Positions 14,507 to 21,306 of a DNA stretch of 30,053 bases are shown here, piece by piece. The position numbers were made by a program, and so were the translations under genes. The notes under the pieces are model-generated. The model was not told the origin of the DNA. It ran no database searches and worked only from the letters and a program-made list of their open reading frames with translations. The stretch comes from Porphyromonadaceae bacterium UBA7141 (GTDB lineage Bacteria > Bacteroidota > Bacteroidia > Bacteroidales > Muribaculaceae): the NCBI GenBank assembly GCA_002491945.1, contig DKWX01000062.1:1-30053 (forward strand), written 5' to 3'. Each line of letters starts with the position of its first letter. Within the stretch, counting starts at the first letter, position 1.

Positions 14507-14962
14507 CTATGCTGATTTCACAACCTGCGCAATCTTCTGGCCGTCCGGGTCAAGTTCGCCCTGCACCTCGATGCCTCTTGCTGGTCGGAGTGATGGTGTA
14601 GCCATCAGAACTTTCCGTAACTTCCCCTTGTCTATCTGATGCAGAGTTAGTAACTTTGCGGTCAGATTGTGCAGAAGAGTTCATGCGGGAATTGTCCGAT
14701 GTGCCGTTCTGTGTCGGCTTTTGCGATTCTACAGCAACTTCGGCAGGTTGCTTGACCATAGTATGGCGGTCATACACAATTTCTCTATTTCTACCGTAGG
14801 ACGTCTTGAATGCTCCTGCGGTATTTATTGTATAATAGGATCCGTCATTTGCAAGCTCCACCATAAGAGTGTTGTTGTGCGAATCTCTCGTTGTTCAACA
14901 ACGAGGTCTTCTATTGTTTCGCCGAATCATAGGAGAACTGTTAGAAATGGATTTGAGACTGA
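14507..14962 (-). pseudogene. Frameshifted fragment, possibly of a phage or toxin-like protein
   Basis: On the minus strand an ORF (14864-14550) reads MVELANDGSYYTINTAGAF and KTSYGRNREIVYDRHT, then a Ser/Asn-rich linker and DGYTITPTS. Near 14580 a frame change restores a plausible C-terminus, RGIEVQGELDPDGQKIAQ, with a stop at 14507-14509. Upstream, another frame (about 14875-14962) continues with FGETIEDLVVEQREIR. It looks like the C-terminal part of a large MuF/PBECR-type phage or effector protein of Bacteroidota, but that identity is uncertain. At least two frameshifts mark it as dead. Sequence at 14383-14506 shows nothing recognisable. Confidence 0.4.
14887..14905. promoter_or_regulatory. 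19-bp perfect palindrome upstream of the XRE gene
   Basis: CTCGTTGTTCAACAACGAG has 9-bp arms around one central base. It lies about 230 bp before the XRE regulator start, in otherwise decayed AT-rich sequence (14865-15100) without a gene. It could be a dimer operator or a chance hairpin within the pseudogene; no second copy was seen beside the XRE promoter. Confidence 0.3.
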
Positions 14963-15100
14963 ACTAAACTCGATAATTCCGACAACTCAGTCTATAGAGT
15001 ATAGGGATGGTGAGTATTCGATGAGTCTTGCTTGAAAAGACTCCGGATGCAAAATTACAAAAAATTCCATAATTGCCCATGCTGTTTCAGATATTCTCCT

Positions 15101-15108
15101 TAAATTTG
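15101..15108 (+). promoter_or_regulatory. Probable -7 promoter element of the defence island
   Basis: TAAATTTG matches the Bacteroidota -7 consensus and ends 23 bases before the XRE start codon, a suitable distance. A TTG at 15073-15075 is 25 bp upstream, longer than the ideal 19-21 bp, so the -33 element is uncertain. Confidence 0.5.
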
Positions 15109-15131
15109 CGTCAAATTCATTTTTATAGAAA

Positions 15132-15380
15132 ATGGGAAAGGACTTGAACCGTATAAAAATTGTGCTCGCCGAGCATAAACGGACGAACAAATGGCTGGCG
15201 GAGCAGCTGGGCAAGGATCCGGCTACTGTGTCGAAATGGTGTACCAACGCGGCTCAACCCGGGCTGGAGACATTGAGCCGTATAGCAGAATTGTTTGACA
15301 TCGACATCCGGACACTCATTGTGCCGACAAAGGTAGAAGAACCTGAGATTGTGTATATGAGGATGCCGAAAATGTCCTGA
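15132..15380 (+). CDS. XRE-family helix-turn-helix regulator
   Basis: An 82-aa protein consisting almost wholly of a Cro/C1-type helix-turn-helix domain. The first helix contains RIKIVLAEHKRTNKWLAEQL and the recognition region GKDPATVSKWCTN. It continues with LETLSRIAELFDIDIRTLI and a short acidic tail. Small XRE proteins of this kind sit at the head of many Bacteroidota restriction-modification loci, where they probably time expression as control (C) proteins do. It is 11-29 bases upstream of the next gene (depending on that start) and on the same strand, so co-transcription is likely. A -7 box lies just before it. Confidence 0.85.
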   Translation: MGKDLNRIKIVLAEHKRTNKWLAEQLGKDPATVSKWCTNAAQPGLETLSRIAELFDIDIRTLIVPTKVEEPEIVYMRMPKMS

Positions 15381-15409
15381 TTGTAAAACGATTGAATGAC
15401 CTGACACAG

Positions 15410-16591
15410 ATGGCAAACGAAGTTGACATTTCCGAACGCTGGCTCCTTGAGAATCATCCCAAGGCTTTCGCCGAACTCCTTATGGATTATGCCACCGGCC
15501 AGAATATCTACTGGGCGACGGAGAGCTATGTGGAGCGGGGCGAGGGCTTCGGCTTCTTTGACCCTATCACAATTGACAAGATTAAGGATGACACAGTGAT
15601 TCGCCCACGCGCACGGAAATCTTTGGAAGAACAGACTCGTCGTGTGAAGGAGAAGGCTGAGGTGTTCACGCCATCGTGGATTTGCAATGCCCAGAACAAT
15701 CTCGTTGACGATGCCTGGTTTGGCCGCAAGGAGGTGTTCAACCGGGAAATAACATTGCCAGATGGCTCCCACGACTGGGAAGTGACAGAGCGACCCATCC
15801 GGTTCGGCAAGTCGCACGACAAGCACACAAAACGCTCATGGATTCAATATGTCAAGGACCGTCGGCTTGAAATCACCTGTGGAGAGGCTCCTTATCTTAT
15901 AAGTCGCTATGATACCGTGTCGGGTGTCCCCATTCCTATAGAAAAACGTATCGGGATGCTTGACCGCAAACTACAGGTGATATCAGAAAACGAACATACT
16001 CCAAAGAAATGGTTCGATCGTGTTCAGGATGCCATAAAAGCCACTTATGGATTTGAATGGCAGGGCGACAGTCTTTTGTTGGCTCGCGAAGCCGCACTGT
16101 TATCCATATTGGATTATTTTTTCGCTAAATTTCCGGATGAACCCGGAAAAGAAATCAACCGTCAGAAATTCTCTCAGATGATAAACAAATGCGCCCATTT
16201 CATAGCGTGCAATCTCTGGCAGATGGACGGACTGAACTTCGTCCTTCCGGGCACGTCTGACCGGCAGTTCGAGTTGCCAAGTGTCGCGGCGGCAAAAAAA
16301 TGGAAGGCACTCCAGGAAAAGAAGGCGGAGAAACTAAAGCAGGAATCATGTCAACTTCCCTTGTTCAGCGAAGATGAGCTTGGTGAATTGGATGAAGATT
16401 CTGTTATGCCTGATTACAGTCATCTCGATCCGGATTTTGAATCAAAACGAAAAGAGGCTCCCGCCATCCTTGAAGCGTTGCGAAAAGGAGAGCCTTCGCC
16501 TGAGCCATCGGGAATCCCGGCGGTGGTATACGATTGGTTTCCCAAGAAGGAGAAACAATATTTCGCCGCCTTAGTAAATCATAATGAATAA
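15410..16591 (+). CDS. Restriction-modification subunit M-like protein (partner of the helicase-methylase)
   Basis: This 393-aa protein carries EVFTPSWICN (about residue 85-95), a form of motif X that precedes the SAM-binding core in gamma-class adenine methyltransferases. It also carries a segment LEITCGEAPYLISRYDTVSG, then RIGMLDRKLQVISEN, typical of proteins annotated as restriction endonuclease subunit M. I see neither the SAM-binding motif I nor NPPY here; both are in the 1287-aa protein encoded 14 bases downstream. It is therefore probably a structural or catalytic half of a split enzyme. ATG 15410 is preferred; an in-frame TTG at 15392 is possible. The C-terminal third is helical and charged, ending EKQYFAALVNHNE. 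Confidence 0.75.
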   Translation: MANEVDISERWLLENHPKAFAELLMDYATGQNIYWATESYVERGEGFGFFDPITIDKIKDDTVIRPRARKSLEEQTRRVKEKAEVFTPSWICNAQNNLVDDAWFGRKEVFNREITLPDGSHDWEVTERPIRFGKSHDKHTKRSWIQYVKDRRLEITCGEAPYLISRYDTVSGVPIPIEKRIGMLDRKLQVISENEHTPKKWFDRVQDAIKATYGFEWQGDSLLLAREAALLSILDYFFAKFPDEPGKEINRQKFSQMINKCAHFIACNLWQMDGLNFVLPGTSDRQFELPSVAAAKKWKALQEKKAEKLKQESCQLPLFSEDELGELDEDSVMPDYSHLDPDFESKRKEAPAILEALRKGEPSPEPSGIPAVVYDWFPKKEKQYFAALVNHNE

Positions 16592-16605
16592 TATCTGAAT
16601 CATAT

Positions 16606-19600
16606 ATGCCAATATACGAAAGCTACATAACGCACAGTCAGGCAGCTCGCGACCCGCAGGCTCCCATAGTGCTGCGCGATGAGCAGAAGGAAGCTGTCCG
16701 GCTTGCCAAAAGGCATTTCAATGCAAAGGGATTCAGGCAGTTTCTGTGGAACGCAAAGATGCGTTTCGGCAAGACTCTCTCTGCTCTTCAGCTCGCCAAA
16801 GAGATGGGAGTGCAACGCACGCTCATCGTCACGCATCGCCCCGTGGTTAAGGCAAGCTGGTATGAGGATTTCAAGAAGGTGTTTCGCAATGACGGTCAAT
16901 GGCACTATGCATCGGTGTCTGACACCCAGCAGCAGGGCGACCTCTCTGCGCTTGAAAAGCTCGTAAACAACGACCATGATCAGCATTACGTCTTCTTCGC
17001 CTCGATGCAATATTTGCGCCGTTCGTCGCTTGTCAATCCCAAAGAGAGTGCCGATGATAATCCTCTGAAAAAGCAGATTCTCGAAAACGACTGGAATCTT
17101 GTCATCATCGACGAAGCTCACGAAGGCACGAGTACCGCTCTTGGCGACAACGTAAAGAAATACCTTAGGAAGCCAGGCACCAAAATGCTTCAGCTCTCAG
17201 GCACTCCATATAAGATTATGAACGACTTTGCCGAAAACGAGGTCTTCACATGGGATTATGTAATGGAGCAGGAAAAGAAGCGCACATGGAAGCCTAAGGA
17301 TATGTTCGATACCGACAATCCGTATGCAGTGCTACCTGAACTCAAGATATTCACCTACGATCTTGCCAAGCTTTCGGGCAGCGAAGCTGTGGGCGAAGGT
17401 GCCGCGTTCACCCTGTCGGAGTTCTTCCGCACATGGCGCTCCGATGGTCAGGGGCGTTATCCCAAGAATATGCCTGAGGGTGCCGAGGGTGATTTTGTGC
17501 ATAAGGAAGCTGTGCGGAATTTCCTTGATTTGCTATGTTCCGAAAATGGCGAGAACAATTATCCATTCTCCACAGAGGAATATCAGGAGAACTTCAAGCA
17601 TACGTTGTGGGTAGTTCCCGGCGTTCGGGAGGCGAAGGCTCTTGCCAAGATACTTCGTGAGCACGATATCTTCTCGATGTTCGATATAATCAACGTTGCC
17701 GGCGACGTTGATGCCGATGAGCAGCGTGCCGACGCGCTCGACTCGGTGCTGAAAAAAATTGGCGACGCGCCCGACCAGACCAACACTATCACCATATCAT
17801 GCGGACGACTCACGACGGGAGTAACTGTTCCGCCATGGACCGCCGTGTTCTACCTCAAAGGGTCGGAAAGCACGTCGGCAGCCACCTACATGCAGACTAT
17901 CTTCCGCGTGCAGAGCCATCACATCTACAACGGCATGATGAAATCGCTCTGCTACGTGTTCGACTTCGCTCCGGATCGTTCGCTTGCCGCAGTAGCCGAA
18001 GCCGCCAAGTTCTCCGCCAAGGCTCGTAAATTAGGTGCCAAGGAGGGTGATGAAGCAAGCGAGAAGGAGTTTATCGAAGAATTCCTGAAGTTTTGCCCTG
18101 TCATCTCGCTTGACGGCGGCAGAATGGTGCCTTTCAATGTCGACAGCCTCTTCGAGGGCCTTAACCGCGTGTACAACCAGCGCATAGCTCTCAATGGCTT
18201 CAACGACAACGCCCTCTACGACACCAGATATATCCTCGACACCATGACCGAGGGCGATATCGATGAACTCAATGAGATGGGTGTTGAGATCGGCCAGACC
18301 ACCAACATGGAGAAGCCTCCCAAGGCTAAGGATATTTCGAAGAACGGACTCACTCCAGCCCAGCGTCAGGCCGGAGAGAAGGCTGCGAAAAAAGACCCGA
18401 AGGAACGCACTCCCGAAGAGCAGGAGGCCTACGAAGCCTTGAAAAAAGAACGTGAGGAGCGACGCAAGGAGAAAGAAAACCGCATCAAGATACTCCGTGG
18501 CATCTCACTCCGCATTCCGTTGCTGATATTCGGAGGCAAATTCTCGCAGGATGACGATGACGGGATTACGCTCGACAACTTCACCCGCAAGGTAGATGAC
18601 CGTTCATGGGAGGAATTTATGCCGCGCGGTGTGACGAAAGAGAAATTCAACCGTTTCAAACGGTGCTACAATGTGGCCCGCTTCGAGGGTGCCGGACGCC
18701 TCTACCGCCAGTGGACTCGCGAGGCCGACTCGATGCACGTTGAAGAGCGCATCAAGGCCATCACCGACATTCATGACATGTTCCACAACCCCGACAAGGA
18801 GACCGTGCTGACTCCCTGGCGAGTGGTCAATATGCACCAGAGCGACTGCCTCGGAGGCTACTGCTTCTACAACGAACGTTTCGACGGTCCCAACCAACGC
18901 GAGGTGTATGACTCAGCGACGGCTCTTATCGATTATGCCGACACAATCATGCCCAGGTATGTAGACCGTGGTGATGTGACGTCAACTGTCTTCAACGCCG
19001 GAGAACCCGATGATAAAGATACATCGGCAGGTACACGCATCCTTGAAATCAACTCCAAGACGGGGCTTTATCCCCTCTATGCCACATATAGCATCTACCG
19101 CCGGCGTGTAGAAGACTATATCAACGCCGGACTTATCACCGACCCCGAGAACCTTACCGTTGAAGAGGAGCAGGTGATATGGGACGATGTGCTGCAAAAC
19201 AACATCTACGTTATCTCAAACACTCCCATGGCTGAAGCCATCACACGGCGCACCCTGCGCGGCTTCCGTCATGTTACGAACACCCACATAAAGAATGACC
19301 AGATTGTTCAACGCGCCAAGACCGAACCCGAAGCACTCGCAGCCCAACTGCGCAGCGTCGGCTACTGGAACGGCACAAACGCCAAAGCTATGCTGAAATT
19401 CACAGCCGTAATCGGCAACCCGCCGTACCAGGATAATCAAGCTTCGGACAATTGTACTACAAACCGAGCATTTTCTTCCGCTGTATATCCTCGATTTATA
19501 GATTTAGGGATAGAATTAGAAGCTCAGTATGTGTCTTTGATTAGTCCGAGTCGTTGGATGACTAAAACAGGACAAGGAATTGAAGATGCATGGGTAGACA

Positions 19601-20469
19601 AAATGATTAATAGCAATCATTTTATCATAATTCATGATTTTTATGACGCACTTTCATGTTTTAAGAATGTTGAAATCAAGGGAGGCGTCAACTACTTCCT
19701 CTTAAGTCCTTCATATAATGGTAAATGCCACCTCCATATTCATGACAGTAATGGAGGTTCACAAACCGTGGCCGAAAATTTGAATGCTCATGGAGCGGGT
19801 ATTGTAATTAGAGATGCCATAGCTTCACGGATATATAAGAAAATTAAGGAGGTTGAAGGTTCTGAATTTGTTGATAATAATTTTAGCTTGTTTGTTAGTC
19901 CACAACATTTCTTTGATAAGAATGGTCTTCTTACAACAAGTTGGAATGGATATTCTACATCCCAAACCGAAAAACAAAATATAAAATACTATCTTAATAA
20001 ACAGGTGTCAAGCGATGGTTTTGGATGGATATCACTAGATGATATTCCGAAAAATCGTTCGGTAATCTCTTTACATAAAGTATATCTTTCAAAGGCTTTT
20101 AATGGCGGAGATGCATTCCCTCACCAAATAATTGGTAAACCTTTCTATGGAGAGCCAAATAGTGTTTGTTCTCAAACCTATTTGGTGATTGGGTACAATC
20201 AAAAAATAGTACTGGACAAGCTAATATGTGAAAATATTGTTAGCTATATGTTTACAAAATTCTTCCGCTACATGGTTTATATTAAAAAGAAAACACAAGA
20301 TAATCCAAGCAGTGTGTTTCAATTTGTTCCTCTTCAGGACTTCACGTCGGAGTCGGATATCGACTGGAATCAGGAGGTGGAGGATATCGACCGTCAGCTC
20401 TACTGCAAGTATGGGCTGGATGCAGCGGAGATTGATTTCATAGAGCGTATGATCAAACCGATGAAGTAG
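16606..20469 (+). CDS. DEAD/DEAH helicase fused to Eco57I-type adenine methyltransferase
   Basis: This 1287-aa protein joins DNA translocation with modification. The N-terminal superfamily 2 helicase has Walker A MRFGKT (K56), DEAH at 169-172, LSGTPYKI (motif III) and QTIFRVQS (about 430-437, motif VI). A lysine/glutamate-rich coiled coil follows at about 585-630. The methyltransferase has a motif I-like RILEINSKTG (811-820) and motif IV NPPY (938-941), then LISPSRW. The C-terminal part after NPPY is AT-rich and probably carries the target-recognition domain. The last 35 residues (IDRQLYCKYGLDAAEIDF and on) are typical of the family. No PD-(D/E)XK nuclease is evident, unlike type ISP enzymes. 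It probably works with the motif-X protein upstream; the HNH protein downstream may supply cleavage. Confidence 0.85.
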   Translation: MPIYESYITHSQAARDPQAPIVLRDEQKEAVRLAKRHFNAKGFRQFLWNAKMRFGKTLSALQLAKEMGVQRTLIVTHRPVVKASWYEDFKKVFRNDGQWHYASVSDTQQQGDLSALEKLVNNDHDQHYVFFASMQYLRRSSLVNPKESADDNPLKKQILENDWNLVIIDEAHEGTSTALGDNVKKYLRKPGTKMLQLSGTPYKIMNDFAENEVFTWDYVMEQEKKRTWKPKDMFDTDNPYAVLPELKIFTYDLAKLSGSEAVGEGAAFTLSEFFRTWRSDGQGRYPKNMPEGAEGDFVHKEAVRNFLDLLCSENGENNYPFSTEEYQENFKHTLWVVPGVREAKALAKILREHDIFSMFDIINVAGDVDADEQRADALDSVLKKIGDAPDQTNTITISCGRLTTGVTVPPWTAVFYLKGSESTSAATYMQTIFRVQSHHIYNGMMKSLCYVFDFAPDRSLAAVAEAAKFSAKARKLGAKEGDEASEKEFIEEFLKFCPVISLDGGRMVPFNVDSLFEGLNRVYNQRIALNGFNDNALYDTRYILDTMTEGDIDELNEMGVEIGQTTNMEKPPKAKDISKNGLTPAQRQAGEKAAKKDPKERTPEEQEAYEALKKEREERRKEKENRIKILRGISLRIPLLIFGGKFSQDDDDGITLDNFTRKVDDRSWEEFMPRGVTKEKFNRFKRCYNVARFEGAGRLYRQWTREADSMHVEERIKAITDIHDMFHNPDKETVLTPWRVVNMHQSDCLGGYCFYNERFDGPNQREVYDSATALIDYADTIMPRYVDRGDVTSTVFNAGEPDDKDTSAGTRILEINSKTGLYPLYATYSIYRRRVEDYINAGLITDPENLTVEEEQVIWDDVLQNNIYVISNTPMAEAITRRTLRGFRHVTNTHIKNDQIVQRAKTEPEALAAQLRSVGYWNGTNAKAMLKFTAVIGNPPYQDNQASDNCTTNRAFSSAVYPRFIDLGIELEAQYVSLISPSRWMTKTGQGIEDAWVDKMINSNHFIIIHDFYDALSCFKNVEIKGGVNYFLLSPSYNGKCHLHIHDSNGGSQTVAENLNAHGAGIVIRDAIASRIYKKIKEVEGSEFVDNNFSLFVSPQHFFDKNGLLTTSWNGYSTSQTEKQNIKYYLNKQVSSDGFGWISLDDIPKNRSVISLHKVYLSKAFNGGDAFPHQIIGKPFYGEPNSVCSQTYLVIGYNQKIVLDKLICENIVSYMFTKFFRYMVYIKKKTQDNPSSVFQFVPLQDFTSESDIDWNQEVEDIDRQLYCKYGLDAAEIDFIERMIKPMK
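19441..20340 (+). other. AT-rich target-recognition segment within the methyltransferase gene
   Basis: Base composition drops visibly just after the NPPY codons and returns at about 20340, where PLQDFTSESDIDW begins. Codon use shifts to AT-ending codons. In type IIG, ISP and Eco57I-like enzymes this position holds the sequence-recognition domain, which is often exchanged between strains. The sharp edges fit replacement by recombination. Confidence 0.6.
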
Positions 20470-20483
20470 CCGTGCAGATGATG

Positions 20484-20506
20484 ACGTGTAAAGCCGCTTT
20501 ACACGT
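20484..20506 (+). terminator. Perfect hairpin after the helicase-methylase gene
   Basis: ACGTGTAAAG, CCG, CTTTACACGT: 10-bp perfect arms with a 3-nt loop, 15 bases after the stop at 20469. The following TCTT is only a weak T-tract. It could reduce transcription into the HNH gene. Confidence 0.5.
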
Positions 20507-20553
20507 TCTTGCAACGGAGGCAGGAAGTCTTCGCTCCATTGAAATGTTAAAGC

Positions 20554-20589
20554 AGCTTTCAAAAGTTGGTGCTACCAACCTTTGAAGCT
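20554..20589 (+). promoter_or_regulatory. Second hairpin in the leader of the HNH gene
   Basis: AGCTTTCAAAAGTTGGT, GCT, ACCAACCTTTGAAGCT can pair over about 16 bases with one mismatch and one bulge. It ends 16 bases before ATG 20605. A cryptic TTG start at 20566 would fall inside the stem, which favours ATG 20605. With the hairpin at 20484 it fills most of the 135-base gap. Confidence 0.45.
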
Positions 20590-20604
20590 CAAAAATCCAA
20601 GGCC

Positions 20605-21306
20605 ATGAGCAACCAGGACAGGATGAAATTGAGGAACAAGCTGGGAGAATCCCTCGCCCGTCAGATGCGGTTTGCTTCCGAAGAGGAGCGGACGGAGATG
20701 GCGCGGTTTATCGAAACGGAGCTTCCGGTGTTTGTCCGTCGTCACCTCGATACCGGTCTGGAATCGGTGTGGACCTGCACCTCAGCATCGCAATGGCAGG
20801 AATGGCGCACGCGCATAGCCACAGTGCCGGGAGCCAAAGCCGAGAACGATGCCTCTGACGGCCTTTTCAGTAAAGCCATTAAATATTTCGCATATTTTCT
20901 CAACTCCAGATTTTACCGCGACCTTCAGGTAAAGCCGAAGAAGGTGAAGGATATTGCGTCGAGACCTCAACAGACAACTTATGTTGAGGGCAATGTGGTG
21001 CAGCAGACCGTCGACAGGCGTGAGCGTGACCCTCAGGTGCGTCAGGCCTGCATTGACAAGTATGGGTGTCGCTGCATGGTGTGCGGCTTTGATTTCAAAG
21101 CTGTATATGGCCCGGTTGGAGAAGGATATATAGAGGTGCATCATCTACTGCCTATATCCCAGACGGATTCTGAACATGAGGTTAATCCCGACGACCTTCG
21201 ACCGCTTTGTGCCAATTGTCACGCGATGGCTCACCGTCGCCGCCCCGACCCATTCTCAATTGAAGAACTCAAACAACTGATTGAAGATGCAGCACGACAG
21301 GCTTGA
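20605..21306 (+). CDS. HNH endonuclease
   Basis: This 233-aa protein has a C-terminal McrA-like HNH nuclease domain. CRCMVCGFDF supplies a zinc CxxC, YIEVHHLLPIS the catalytic His pair, and DLRPLCANCHAMAHRR the second CxxC plus the final His. The N-terminal half (QDRMKLRNKLGESLARQMRF and on) is helical and has a segment around VWTCTSASQWQEWR that may bind DNA or a partner. Related McrA-type nucleases cut modified or foreign DNA. It follows a helicase-methylase gene with no visible nuclease domain and overlaps the next gene by 20 bases. It may therefore serve either the upstream RM-like pair or the downstream pair. I chose ATG 20605 over TTG 20566 because the latter is buried in a hairpin. Confidence 0.85.
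   Translation: MSNQDRMKLRNKLGESLARQMRFASEEERTEMARFIETELPVFVRRHLDTGLESVWTCTSASQWQEWRTRIATVPGAKAENDASDGLFSKAIKYFAYFLNSRFYRDLQVKPKKVKDIASRPQQTTYVEGNVVQQTVDRRERDPQVRQACIDKYGCRCMVCGFDFKAVYGPVGEGYIEVHHLLPISQTDSEHEVNPDDLRPLCANCHAMAHRRRPDPFSIEELKQLIEDAARQA

Noticed and set aside
16606..20469. Calling the helicase-methylase a classical type ISP enzyme
   Set aside because: Type ISP proteins begin with a PD-(D/E)XK nuclease before the helicase. This protein starts directly with helicase sequence and has a separate motif-X partner.
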